From: Gadus chalcogrammus
Lineage: Eukaryota; Chordata; Actinopteri; Gadiformes; Gadidae
NCBI RefSeq assembly: GCF_026213295.1
Contig: NC_079425.1
Span: 28,867,188-28,931,187 of the forward strand
DNA: 64,000 nucleotides
Direction: 5' to 3'
Part shown: piece after piece, positions 35,551 through 48,779 of the stretch
How positions within the stretch are numbered: the first letter of the stretch is position 1
Layout: the number at the start of each line of letters is the position of its first letter
The notes under the pieces: model-generated
The model's input: only the letters and a program-made list of their open reading frames with translations
Told to the model about the DNA's origin: nothing
Database searches by the model: none
Position numbers and translations under genes: made by a program

Positions 35551-36559
35551 TCAAAAACGCATTGTTGGTCAAAAAGTGATTCTAGAGCTCTGAAAAGCAT
35601 TTGGCACGCATAAAAACAAGAAATGTTGATTTTTCTGTTCATTTCAGAAAACAAGTAGAAAACACATTGTTGGTCAAAAAGTGATTCTAGAGCTCTGAAA
35701 AGCATTTGGCACACATAAAAACAAGAAATGTTGATTTTTCTGTTCATTTCAGAAAAACGCATAAAAACAAGAAATGTTGATTTTTCGGTTCATTTCAGAA
35801 AACAAGTCGAAAACACATTGTTAGTCAAAAAGTGATTCTAGCGCTCTGAAAAGCATTTTGCACGCATAAAAACCAGAAATGTTGATATCCATCAATTTCA
35901 ATGCAATCGTGTTACTAAGCTTACCAAAGGGTTATAGGGCCATGCTCCACTATTTGGAAGTGGAATACAATAGTTTTGAGCAAAATCAAACAATGTAAGG
36001 TCAAAAACACATTGTTGGTCAAAAAGTGATTCTAGAGCTCTGAAAAGCATTTGGCACGCATAAAAACAAGAAATGTCTATTTTTCTGTTCATTTCAGAAA
36101 ACAAGTCGAAAACACATTGTTGGTCAAAAAGTGATTCTAGCGCTCTGAAAAGCATTTTGCACGCATAAAAACAAGAAATTTTTATATCTGTATATTTCAA
36201 TGCAAACGTGGGTACTAAGCTTACCAAAGGGTTATAGGGCCATGCTCCACTATTTGGAAGTGGAATACAACAGTTTTGAGCAAAATCAACAATGTAAGGT
36301 CAAAAACGCATTGTTGGTCAAAAAGTGATTCTAGAGCTCTGAAAAGCATTTGGCACACATAAAAACAAGAAATGTTGATTTTTCTGTTCATTTCAGAAAA
36401 ACGCATAAAAACAAGAAATGTTGATTTTTCTGTTCATTTCAGAAAACAAGTAGAAAACACATTGTTGGTCAAAAAGTGATTCTAGCGCTCTGAAAAGCAT
36501 TTTGCACGCATAAAAACAAGAAATGTTGATATTCGTCAATTCAATGCAATCGTGTTACT
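33185..36559. repeat. Five-monomer higher-order repeat, two tandem copies (1688 and 1687 bp)
   Basis: Copies at 33185-34872 and 34873-36559 lie back to back, in the same unit order as 27536-29222. They are followed by a truncated copy lacking the first two units. The back-to-back copies show active amplification of this block. Confidence 0.86.
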
Positions 36560-37881
36560 AAGCTTACCAAAGGGTTATAGGGCCATGCTCCACTATTTGG
36601 AAGTGGAATACAATAGTTTTGAGCAAAATCAACAATGTAAGGTCAAAAACGCATTGTTGGTCAAGAAGTGATTCTAGAGCTCTGAAAAGCATTTGGCACG
36701 CATAAAAACAAGAAATGTTGATTTTTCTGTTCATTTCAGAAAACAAGTAGAAAACACATTGTTGGTCAAAAAGTGATTCTAGAGCTCTGAAAAGCATTTG
36801 GCACACATAAAAACAAGAAATGTTGATTTTTCTGTTCATTTCAGAAAAACGCATAAAAACAAGAAATGTTGATTTTTCGGTTCATTTCAGAAAACAAGTC
36901 GAAAACACATTGTTAGTCAAAAAGTGATTCTAGCGCTCTGAAAAGCATTTTGCACGCATAAAAACCAGAAATGTTGATATCCATCAATTTCAATGCAATC
37001 GTGTTACTAAGCTTACCAAAGGGTTATAGGGCCATGCTCCACTATTTGGAAGTGGAATACAATAGTTTTGAGCAAAATCAACAATGTAAGGTCAAAAACA
37101 CATTGTTGGTCAAAAAGTGATTCTAGAGCTCTGAAAAGCATTTGGCACGCATAAAAACAAGAAATGTCTATTTTTCTGTTCATTTCAGAAAACAAGTCGA
37201 AAACACATTGTTGGTCAAAAAGTGATTCTAGCGCCCTGAAAAGCATTTTGCAAGCGTAAAAACAAAAAATTTTTATATCTGTATATTTCAATGCAAACGT
37301 GGTACTAAGCTTACCAAAGGGTTATAGGGCCATGCTCCACTATTTGGAAGTGGAATACAACAGTTTTGAGCAAAATCAACAATGTAAGGTCAAAAACGCA
37401 TTGTTGGTCAAAAAGTGATTCTAGAGCTCTGAAAAGCATTTGGCACACATAAAAACAAGAAATGTTGATTTTTCTGTTCATTTCAGAAAAACGCATAAAA
37501 ACAAGAAATGTTTATTTTTCGGTTCATTTCAGAAAACAAGTAGAAAACACATTGTTGGTCAAAAAGTGATTCTAGCGCTCTGAAAAGCATTTTGCACGCA
37601 TAAAAACAAGAAATGTTGATATCTGTCAATTTCAATGCAAACGTGGTACTAAGCTTACCAAAGGGTTATAGGGCCATGCTCCACTATTTGGAAGTGGAAT
37701 ACAATAGTTTTGAGCAAAATCAACAATGTAAGGTCAAAAACGCATTGTTGGTCAAAAAGTGATTCTAGAGCTCTGAAAAGCATTTGGCACGCATAAAAAC
37801 AAGAAATGTTGATTTTTCTGTTCATTTCAGAAAACAAGTAGAAAACACATTGTTGGTCAAAAAGTGATTCTAGAGCTCTGA

Positions 37882-37981
37882 NNNNNNNNNNNNNNNNNNN
37901 NNNNNNNNNNNNNNNNNNNNNNNNNNNNNNNNNNNNNNNNNNNNNNNNNNNNNNNNNNNNNNNNNNNNNNNNNNNNNNNNN
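37882..37981. other. Assembly gap (100 N)
   Basis: Exactly 100 N, the usual placeholder for a gap of unknown size. Satellite is on both sides, but the left side is late family B and the right side is family A, so the join is not supported by sequence. Confidence 0.98.
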
Positions 37982-40900
37982 AAACGTGTTACAAAGCTTA
38001 CCAAAGGGTTATTGGGCCATACTCCACTATTTGGAAGTGGAATATATTAGTTTTGAGCAAAATCAACAATGTAAGGTCAAAAACACGTTGTTGGTCGAAA
38101 AGTGATTCTAGCGCTCTGAAAAGCATTTGGAACGCATAAAAACAAGAAATGTTGATTTTTCTGTTCATTTCAGAAAACTAGTCGAAAACACATTGTTGGT
38201 CAAAATGTGATTCTAGCGCTCTGAAAAGCATTTTGCATGCGTAAAAACCAAAAATGTTGATACCTGTCATTTTCAATGCAAACATGTGACTAAGCTTACC
38301 AAAGGGTTATAGGGCCATACTCCACTATTTGGTAGTGGAATACATTAGTTTTGAGCAAAATCAACAATATAAGGTTAAAAACACATTGTTGGTCAAAAAG
38401 TGATTCTAGCGCTCTGAAAAGCATTTTGCCGGCATAAAAACAAGAAATGTTGATTTTTCTGTTCATTTCAGAAAACATGTCGAAAACAAATTGTTGGTCA
38501 AAAAGTGATTCTAGCGCTCTGAAAAGAATTGTGCAGGTATAAAAACAAGAAATGTTGGTATCTTTGTCAATTTCAATGCAAACGTGTTACTAAGCTTACC
38601 AAAGGGTAATAGGGCCATACTCCACCATTTGGAAGGGGAATACATTAGTTTTGAGCAAAATCAACAATATAAGGTCAAAGACACATTGTTGGTCAAAAAG
38701 TGATTCTAGCGCTCTGAAAAGCATTTGGCACGCATAAAAACAAGAAATGTTGATTTTTCTGTTCATTTCAGAAAACATGTCGAAAACACATTGTTGGTCA
38801 AAAAGTGATTCTAGCGCTCTGAAAAGAATTGAGCAGGTATAAAAACAAGAAATGTTGGTATCTCTGTCAATTTCAATGCAAACGTGTTACAAAGCTTACC
38901 AAAGGGTTATTGGGCCATACTCCACTATTTGGAAGTGGAATATATTAGTTTTGAGCAAAATCAACAATGTAAGGTCAAAAACACGTTGTTGGTCGAAAAG
39001 TGATTCTAGCGCTCTGAAAAGCATTTGGCACGCATAAAAACAAGAAATGTTGAATTTTCTGTTCATTTCAGAAAACAAGTCAAAAACACATTGTTGGTCA
39101 AAAAGTGATTCTAAGCGCTCTGAAAAGAATTTTGCCGGCATAAAAATAATGAATGTTGGTATCTCTGTCAATTTCAATGCAAACGTGTTACTAAGCTTAC
39201 CAAAGGGTAATAGGGCCATACTCCACCATTTGGAAGGGGAATACATTAGTTTTGAGCAAAATCAACAATATAAGGTCAAAGACACATTGTTGGTCAAAAA
39301 GTGATTCTGGCGCTCTGAAAAGCATTTGGCACGCATAAAAACAAGAAATGTTGATTTTTCTGTTCATTTCAGAAAACAAGTCGAAAACACATTGTTGGTC
39401 AAAAAGTGATTCTAGCGCTCTGAAAAGCATTTTGCATGCGTAAAAACCAAAAATGTTGATATCTGTCATTTTCAATGCAAACGTGTGACTAAGCTTACCA
39501 AAGGGTTATAGGGCCATACTCCACTATTTGGTAGTGGAATACGTTAGTTTTGAGCAAAATCAACAATATAAGGTTAAAAACACATTGTTGGTCAAAAAGT
39601 GATTCTAGCGCTCTGAAAAGCATTTTGCCGGCATAAAAACAATAAATGTTGGTATCTCTGTCAATTTCAATGCAAACATGTTACTAAGCTTACCAAAGGG
39701 TAATAGGGCTCCACCATTTGGAAGGGGAATACATTAGTTTTGAGCAAAATCAACAATATAAGGTCAAAGACACATTGTTGGTCAAAATTTTTTTCTAGCG
39801 CTCTGAAAAGCATTTGGCACGCATAAAAACAAGAAATGTTGATTTTTCTGTTCATTTCAGAAAACATGTCGAAAACACATTGTTGGTCAAAAAGTGATTC
39901 TAGCGCTCTGAAAAGAATTGTGCAGGTATAAAAACAAGAAATGTTGGTATCTCTGTCAATTTCAATGCAAACGTGTTACAAAGCTTACCAAAGGGTTATT
40001 GGGCCATACTCCACTATTTGGAAGTGGAATATATTAGTTTTGAGCAAAATCAACAATGTAAGGTCAAAAAAACGTTGTTGGTCGAAAAGTGATTCTAGCG
40101 CTCTGAAAAGCATTTGGAACGCATAAAAACAAGAAATGTTGATTTTTCTGTTCATTTCAGAAAACAAGTCCAAAACACATTGTTGGTCAAAAAGTGATTC
40201 TAAGCGCTCTGAAAAGAATTTTGCCGGCATAAAAATAATAAATGTTGGTATCTCTGTCAATTTCAATGCAAACGTGTTACAAAGCTTACCAAAGGGTTAT
40301 TGGGCCATACTCCACTATTTGGAAGTGGAATATATTAGTTTTGAGCAAAATCAACAATGTAAGGTCAAAAACACGTTGTTGGTCGAAAAGTGATTCTAGC
40401 GCTCTGAAAAGCATTTGGAACGCATAAAAACAAGAAATGTTGATTTTTCTGTTCATTTCAGAAAACAAGTCGAAAACACATTGTTGGTCAAAAAGTGATT
40501 CTAGCGCTCTGAAAAGCATTTTGCAAGCGTAAAAACCAAAAATGTTGATATCTGTAAATTTCAATGCAAACGTGATATTAAGCTTACCAAAGGGTTATAG
40601 GGCCATACTCCACTATTTGGAAGTGGAATACATTAGTTTTGAGCAAAATCAACAATATAAGGTCAAAGACACATTGTTGGTCAAAAAGTGATTCTAAGCG
40701 CTCTGAAAAGAATTTTGCCGGCTTAAAAATAATAAATGTTGGTATCTCTGTCAATTTCGATGCAAACGTGTTACTAAGCTTACCAAAGGGTAATAGGGCC
40801 ATACTCCACCATTTGGAAGGGGAATACATTAGTTTTGAGCAAAATCAACAATATAAGGTCAAAGACACATTGTTGGTCAAAAAGTGATTCTAGCGCTCTG

Positions 40901-41883
40901 AAAAGCATTTGGCACGCATAAAAACAAGAAATGTTGATTTTTCTGTTCATTTCAGAAAACATGTCGAAAACACATTGTTGGTCAAAAAGTGATTCTAGCG
41001 CTCTGAAAAAAATTGTGCAGGTATAAAAACAGGAAATGTTGGTATCTCTGTCAATTTCAATGCAAACGTGTTACAAAGCTTACCAAAGGGTAATAGGGCC
41101 ATACTCCACCATTTGGAAGGGGAATACATTAGTTTTGAGCAAAATCAACAATATAAGGTCAAAGACACATTGTTGGTCAAAAAGTGATTCTAGCGCTCTG
41201 AAAAGCATTTGGCACGCATAAAAACAAGAAATGTTGATTTTTCTGTTCATTTCAGAAAACATGTCGAAAACACATTGTTGGTCAAAAAGTGATTCTAGCG
41301 CTCTGAAAAAAATTGTGCAGGTATAAAAACAAGAAATGTTGGTATCTCTGTCAATTTCAATGCAAACGTGTTACAAAGCTTACCAAAGGGTAATAGGGCC
41401 ATACTCCACCATTTGGAAGGGGAATACATTAGTTTTGAGCAAAATCAACAATATAAGGTCAAAGACACATTGTTGGTCAAAAAGTGATTTTAGCGCTCTG
41501 AAAAGCATTTGGCACGCATTAAAACAAGAATTGTTGATTTTTCTGTTCATTTCAGAAAACAAGTAGAAAACACATTGTTGGTCAAAAAGTGATTCTAGCG
41601 CTCTGAAAAGCATTTTGCACGCATTAAAACAAGAATTGTTGATTTTTCTGTTCATTTCAGAAAACAAGTCGAAAACACATTGTTGGTCAAAAAGTGATTC
41701 TTGCGCTCTGAAAAGCATTTGGCACGCATAAAAACAAGAAATCTCTATTTTTCTGTTCATTTCAGAAAACAAGTCGAAAACACATTGTTGGTCAAAAAGT
41801 GATTCTAGCGCTCTGAAAAGCATTTTGCTTGCGTAAAAAGAAGAAATTTTGATATCTCTCAATTTCAATGCAATCGTGTTACT
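37982..41883. repeat. Satellite array, family A (second copy)
   Basis: Unit order matches 469-4355. Most differences are single-base length changes where the left copy is shorter; a few substitutions are also seen (for example AAACTAGTCG versus AAACAAGTCG, and GTCATTTTC versus GTCTATTTC). This copy looks like the cleaner version of family A. Confidence 0.94.
41376..41883. repeat. Expanded monomer with two extra sub-repeats (second copy)
   Basis: 508 bp, exactly 298 + 2 x 105. The minus-strand frame here runs 162 codons without a stop because each added sub-repeat is 35 codons. Counterpart of 3850-4355. Confidence 0.88.
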
Positions 41884-44659
41884 AAGCTTACCAAAGGGTT
41901 ATAGGGCCATGCTCCACTATTTGGAAGTGGAATACAATAGTTTTGAGCAAAATCAACAATGTAAGGTCAAAAACTCATTGTTGGTCAAAAAGTGATTCTA
42001 GAGCTCTGAAAAGCATTTGGCATGCGTAAAAACAAAAAATGTTTATCTCTGTTCATTTCAGAAGAAAAGTCGAAAACACATTGCTGGTCAAAAAGTGATT
42101 CTAGCGCCCTGAAAAGCATTTTGCACGCATAAAAACAAGAAATGTTGATATCCATCAATTTCAATGCAATCGTGTTACTAAGCTTACCAAAGGGTTATAG
42201 GGCCATGCTCCACTATTTGGAAGTGGAATACAATAGTTTGAGCAAAATCAACAATGTAAGGTCAAAAACACATTGTTGGTCAAAAAGTGATTCTAGAGCT
42301 CTGAAAAGCATTTGGCACGCATAAAAACAAGAAATGTTGATTTTTCTGTTCATTTCAGAAAACAATCGAAAAACACATTGTTGGTCAAAAAGTGATTCTA
42401 GAGCTCTGAAAAGCATTTGGCATGCGTAAAAACAAAAAATGTTTATCTCTGTTCATTTCAGAAAAAAAGTCGAAAACACATTGCTGGTCAAAAAGTGATT
42501 CTAGCGCTCTGAAAAGCATTTTGCTCGCATAAAAACAAGAAATGTTGATATCCATCAATTTCAATGCAATCGTGTTACTAAGCTTACCAAAGGGTTATAG
42601 GGCCATGCTCCACTATTTGGAAGTGGAATACAATAGTTTTGAGCAAAATCAACAATGTAAGGTCAAAAACGCATTGTTGGTCAAAAAGTGATTCTAGAGC
42701 TCTGAAAAGCATTTGGCACGCATTAAAACAAGAAATGTTGATTTTTCTGTTCATTTCAGAAAACAATCTAAAAAGACATTGTTGGTCAAAAAGTGATTCT
42801 AGCGCTCTGAAAAGCATTTTGCACGCATAAAAACAAGAAATGTTGATATCTGTCAATTTCAATGCAAACGTGGTACAAAGCTTACCAAAGGGTTATAGGA
42901 CCATGCTCCACTATTTGGAAGTGGAATACAATAGTTTTGAGCAAAATCAACAATGTAAGGTCAAAAACACATTGTTGGTCAAAAAGTGATTCTAGAGCTC
43001 TGAAAAGCATTTGGCACGCATAAAAACAAGAAATGTTGATTTTTCTGTTCATTTCAGAAAACAAGTAGAAAACACATTGTTGGTCAAAAAGTGATTCTAG
43101 CGCTCTGAAAAGCATTTTGCTTGCGTAAAAAGAAGAAATGTTTATATCTGTATATTTCAATGCAAACGTGGTACTAAGCTTACCAAAGGGTTATAGGGCC
43201 ATGCTCCGCTATTTGAAAGTGGAATACAATAGTTTTGAGCAAAATCAACAATGTAAGGTCAAAAACGCATTGTTGGTCAAAAAGTGATTCTAGAGCTCTG
43301 AAAAGCATTTGGCATGCGTAAAAACAAAAAATGTTTATCTCTGTTCATTTCAGAAAACAAGTAGAAAACACATTGTTGGTCAAAAAGTGATTCTAGCGCT
43401 CTGAAAAGCATTTTGCACGCATAAAAACAAGAAATGTTGATATTCGTCAATTTCAATGCAATCGTGTTACTAAGCTTACCAAAGGGTTACAGGGCCATGC
43501 TCCACTATTTGGAAGTGGAATACAATAGTTTTGAGCAAAATCAACAATGTAAGGTCAAAAACGCATTGTTGGTCAAAAAGTGATTCTAGAGCTCTGAAAA
43601 GCATTTGGCATGCGTAAAAACAAAAAATGTTAATCTCTGTTCATTTCAGAAAAAAAGTCGAAAACACATTGCTGGTCAAAAAGTGATTCTAGCGCCCTGA
43701 AAAGCATTTTGCACGCATAAAAACAAGAAATGTTGATATCCATCAATTTCAATGCAATCGTGTTACTAAGCTTACCAAAGGGTTACAGGGCCATGCTCCA
43801 CTATTTGGAAGTGGAATACAATAGTTTTGAGCAAAATCAACAATGTAAGGTCAAAAACGCATTGTTGGTCAAAAAGTGATTCTAGAGCTCTGAAAAGCAT
43901 TTGGCATGCGTAAAAACAAAAAATGTTTATCTCTGTTCATTTCAGAAAAAAAGTCGAAAACACATTGCTGGTCAAAAAGTGATTCTAGCGCCCTGAAAAG
44001 CATTTTGCACGCATAAAAACAAGAAATGTTGATATCCATCAATTTCAATGCAATCGTGTTACTAAGCTTACCAAAGGGTTATAGGGCCATGCTCCACTAT
44101 TTGGAAGTGGAATACAATAGTTTTGAGCAAAATCAACAATGTAAGGTCAAAAACACATTGTTGGTCAAAAAGTGATTCTAGAGCTCTGAAAAGCATTTGG
44201 CACGCATAAAAACAAGAAATGTTGATTTTTCTGTTCATTTCAGAAAACAATCGAAAAACACATTGTTGGTCAAAAAGTGATTCTAGCGCACTGAAAAGCA
44301 TTTTGCACGCATAAAAACAAGAAATGTTGATATCTGTCAATTTCAATGCAAACGTGGTACTAAGCTTACCAAAGGGTTATAGGGCCATGCTCCACTATTT
44401 GGAAGTGGAATACAATAGTTTTGAGCAAAATCAACAATGTAAGGTCAAAAACACATTGTTGGTCAAAAAGTGATTCTTGAGCTCTGAAAAGCATTTGGCA
44501 CGCATAAAAACAAGAAATGTTGATTTTTCTGTTCATTTCAGAAAACAAGTAGAAAACACATTGTTGGTCAAAAAGTGATTCTAGCGCTCTGAAAAGCATT
44601 TTGCTTGCGTAAAAAGAAGAAATTTTGATATCTCTCAATTTCAATGCAAACGTGTTACT

Positions 44660-47038
44660 AAGCTTACCAAAGGGTTACAGGGCCATGCTCCACTATTTGG
44701 AAGTGGAATACAATAGTTTTGAGCAAAATCAACAATGTAAGGTCAAAAACGCATTGTTGGTCAAAAAGTGATTCTAGAGCTCTGAAAAGCATTTGGCATG
44801 CGTAAAAACAAAAAATGTTTATCTCTGTTCATTTCAGTAAAAAAGTCGAAAACACATTGCTGGTCAAAAAGTGATTCTAGCGCTCTGAAAAGCATTTTGC
44901 ACGCATAAAAACAAGAAATGTTGATATTCATCAATTTCAATGCAATCGTGTTACTAAGCTTACCAAAGGGTTATAGGGCCATGCTCCACTATTTGGAAGT
45001 GGAATACAATAGTTTTGAGCAAAATCAACAATGTAAGGTCAAAAACACATTGTTGGTCAAAAAGTGATTCTAGAGCTCTGAAAAGCATTTGGCACGCATA
45101 AAAACAAGAAATGTTGATTTTTCTGTTCATTTCAGAAAACAATCTAACAACACATTGTTGGTCAAAAAGTGATTCTAGCGCACTGAAAAGCATTTTGCAC
45201 GCATAAAAACAAGAAATGTTGATATCTGTCAATTTCAATGCAAACGTGGTACTAAGCTTACCAAAGGGTTAAAGGGCCATGCTCCACTATTTGGAAGTGG
45301 AATACAATAGTTTTGAGCAAAATCAACAATGTAAGGTCAAAAACACATTGTTGGTCAAAAAGTGATTCTAGAGCTCTGAAAAGCATTTGGCACGCATAAA
45401 AACAAGAAATGTCTATTTTTCTGTTCATTTCAGAAAACAAGTCGAAAACACATTGTTGGTCAAAAAGTGATTCTAGCGCTCCGAAAAGCATTTTGCACGC
45501 ATAAAAACAAGAAATTTTGATATCTGTCAATTTCAATGCAAACGTGGTACTAAGCTTACCAAAGGGTTACAGGGCCATGCTCCACTATTTGGAAGTGGAA
45601 TACAATAGTTTTGAGCAAAATCAACAATGTAAGGTCAAAACACATTGTTGGTCAAAAAGTGATTCTAGAGCTCTGAAAAGCATTTGGCACGCATAAAAAC
45701 AAGAAATGTTGATTTTTCTGTTCATTTCAGAAAACAATCTAAAAACACATTGTTGGTCAAAAAGTGATTCTAGCGCACTGAAAAGCATTTTGCACGCATA
45801 AAAACAAGAAATGTTGATATCTGTCAATTTCAATGCAAACGTGGTACTAAGCTTACCAAAGGGTTATAGGGCCATGCTCCACTATTTGGAAGTGGAATAC
45901 AATAGTTTTGAGCAAAATCAACAATGTAAGGTCAAAAACGCATTGTTGGTCAAAAAGTGATTCTAGAGCTCTGAAAAGCATTTGGCATGCGTAAAAACAA
46001 AAAATGTTTATCTCTGTTCATTTCAGTAAAAAAGTCGAAAACACATTGCTGGTCAAAAAGTGATTCTAGCGCTCTGAAAAGCATTTTGCACGCATAAAAA
46101 CAAGAAATGTTGATATCCATCAATTTCAATGCAATCGTGTTACTAAGCTTACCAAAGGGTTATAGGGCCATGCTCCACTATTTGGAAGTGGAATACAATA
46201 GTTTTGAGCAAAATCAACAATGTAAGGTCAAAAACACATTGTTGGTCAAAAAGTGATTCTAGAGCTCTGAAAAGCATTTGGCACGCATAAAAACAAGAAA
46301 TGTTGATTTTTCTGTTCATTTCAGAAAACAATCTAACAACACATTGTTGGTCAAAAAGTGATTCTAGCGCACTGAAAAGCATTTTGCACGCATAAAAACA
46401 AGAAATGTTGATATCTGTCAATTTCAATGCAAACGTGGTACTAAGCTTACCAAAGGGTTAAAGGGCCATGCTCCACTATTTGGAAGTGGAATACAATAGT
46501 TTTGAGCAAAATCAACAATGTAAGGTCAAAAACACATTGTTGGTCAAAAAGTGATTCTAGAGCTCTGAAAAGCATTTGGCACGCATAAAAACAAGAAATG
46601 TCTATTTTTCTGTTCATTTCAGAAAACAAGTCGAAAACACATTGTTGGTCAAAAAGTGATTCTAGCGCTCCGAAAAGCATTTTGCACGCATAAAAACAAG
46701 AAATTTTGATATCTGTCAATTTCAATGCAAACGTGGTACTAAGCTTACCAAAGGGTTACAGGGCCATGCTCCACTATTTGGAAGTGGAATACAATAGTTT
46801 TGAGCAAAATCAACAATGTAAGGTCAAAAACACATTGTTGGTCAAAAAGTGATTCTAGAGCTCTGAAAAGCATTTGGCACGCATAAAAACAAGAAATGTT
46901 GATTTTTCTGTTCATTTCAGAAAACAATCTAAAAACACATTGTTGGTCAAAAAGTGATTCTAGCGCACTGAAAAGCATTTTGCACGCATAAAAACAAGAA
47001 ATGTTGATATCTGTCAATTTCAATGCAAACGTGGTACT
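44660..47038. repeat. Four-monomer higher-order repeat, two copies (second copy of region)
   Basis: Counterpart of 7132-9510 with the same private variants (TTCAGTAAAA, AATCTAACAAC, GGGTTAAAGGG). The period is 1189-1190 bp. Confidence 0.88.
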
Positions 47039-47932
47039 AAGCTTACCAAAGGGTTATAGGGCCATGCTCCACTATTTGGAAGTGGAATACAATAGTTTTG
47101 AGCAAAATCAACAATGTAAGGTCAAAAACACATTGTTGGTCAAAAAGTGATTCTAGAGCTCTGAAAAGCATTTGGCACGCATAAAAACAAGGAATGTTGA
47201 TTTTTCTGTTCATTTCAGAAAACAAGTAGAAAACACATTGTTGGTCAAAAATTGATTCTAGCGCTCTGAAAAGCATTTTGCTTGCGTAAAAAGAAGAAAT
47301 TTTGATATCTCTCAATTTCAATGCAAACGTGTTACTAAGCTTACCAAAGGGTTACAGGGCCATGCTCCACTATTTGGAAGTGGAATACAATAGTTTTGAG
47401 CAAAATCAACAATGTAAGGTCAAAAACGCATTGTTGGTCAAAAAGTGATTCTAGAGCTCTGAAAAGCATTTGGCATGCGTAAAAACAAAAAATGTTTATC
47501 TCTGTTCATTTCAGAAAAAAGTCGAAAACACATTGCTGGTCAAAAAGTGATTCTTGCGCTCTGAAAACCATTTTGCACGCATAAAAACAAGAAATGTTGA
47601 TATCCATCAATTTCAATGCAATCGTGTTACTAAGCTTACCAAAGGGTTATAGGGCCATGCTCCACTATTTGGAAGTGGAATACAATAGTTTTGAGCAAAA
47701 TCAACAATGTAAGGTCAAAAATACATTGTTGGTCAAAAAGTGATTCTAGAGCTCTGAAAAGCATTTGGCACGCATAAAAACAAGAAATGTTGATTTTTCT
47801 GTTCATTTCAGAAAACAAGTAGAAAACACATTGTTGGTCAAAAAGTGATTCTAGCGCTCTGAAAAGCATTTTGCACGCATAAAAACAAGAAATGTTGATA
47901 TTCGTCAATTTCAATGCAATCGTGTTACTAAG

Positions 47933-47937
47933 CTTAC
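47933..47937 (+). repeat. Target-site duplication, left (ERV copy 2)
   Basis: CTTAC, same site in the monomer as copy 1; its partner is 52629-52633. Confidence 0.92.
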
Positions 47938-48435
47938 TGTCGTGGAAATATCAATCATAACTATAAATATACAATCACATACAAATTATATTAACCTTGT
48001 TTATATAATTATTACATTAGAAGAAACTGTATACATTCTCCCTGTAACTTAAAACAAATCCCTTCCTCTCTTAAAACTGAGAGAGGTTAAGTTAATTCGT
48101 ATTCAAGTTCCCACTGGAACCAGTAAGTCTGGTTTTTTGACCAGGCCAATCGACTGACTTCTTTGTTGTGTAAACTATTTACAGCCACCATGTCTTGCAA
48201 ACCTGCAGACATGTCCAATAACCACCCGTTGTATTGCAAATTAACTTGGCCTTAGGTCACTCCCACTCCCTACCCACAATGGAAACGTTCCCTATAAGAA
48301 TGTTGTTCACCTATTGTTTCATCGAATGTGTTCTTGGTAACTTTTGCTGCCAGTACTTTTCCCATGATCATGCTTTAAGATTAAATCAAATATTTCGCTG
48401 TCCGACGTGTCCGTGAGAGAACTTTCTCTTCATCA
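47938..48435 (+). repeat. 5' LTR (copy 2)
   Basis: 498 bp with the 5'-type bases at all three diagnostic positions (CACATACAAA, GCCACCATG, GCTGCCAG), matching the 5' LTR of copy 1 rather than its own 3' LTR. Confidence 0.93.
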
Positions 48436-48437
48436 AA

Positions 48438-48455
48438 TGGCGTTGTCGGCAGGAT
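48438..48455 (+). promoter_or_regulatory. Primer-binding site (copy 2)
   Basis: Identical to 10911-10928, two bases after the LTR; resembles tRNA-Ser. Confidence 0.75.
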
Positions 48456-48737
48456 CCCAATATGAGATCATCAGACTGGTAAGTTATGTTTCTTTTGAAT
48501 GACTATCTTGCCATTCTGACCCTCTGACGGGATCCGGAATTTGGAAAATAGATAAACACATGTGATTAGGATCTGACCTGGACCTTTGGAGGCGATTAGC
48601 ACTAAAACAACTATTCAGCTAAAGAGTGGATAAGTGGACATAGTTGCCTGCCTTTGGTATGATGAATAGATAGAGATCTATTTCAAATAGGGATGATAAT
48701 TGCACCCACGGGAAGAAGTTATTTAATTTTGACCCGG

Positions 48738-48779
48738 ACCTTTGCACCGTTTCTGCACTGACAGAAACGGTTCAAAGGT
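48738..48779 (+). ncRNA. Leader stem-loop (copy 2)
   Basis: Identical 17-bp interrupted stem with CACTGA loop, counterpart of 11211-11252. Confidence 0.75.

Larger units (their letters stand above)
26283..37881. repeat. Satellite array, family B, with long-unit variants, up to the gap
   Basis: A continuous array to the N gap. It contains monomers of 298, ~343 and ~449 bp in a repeating order. The variant GTTAGTCAAAAAGTG and the junction CAGAAAAACGCATAAAAACA mark the longer units. The array stops in mid-monomer at the gap (GATTCTAGAGCTCTGA). Confidence 0.94.
41884..47937. repeat. Satellite array, family B (second copy)
   Basis: Unit-for-unit match to 4356-10410, including the expanded monomer at 42180-42579. 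A base is lost in AGTTTGAG near 42237 and in GGTCAAAACAC near 45638. Confidence 0.95.
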
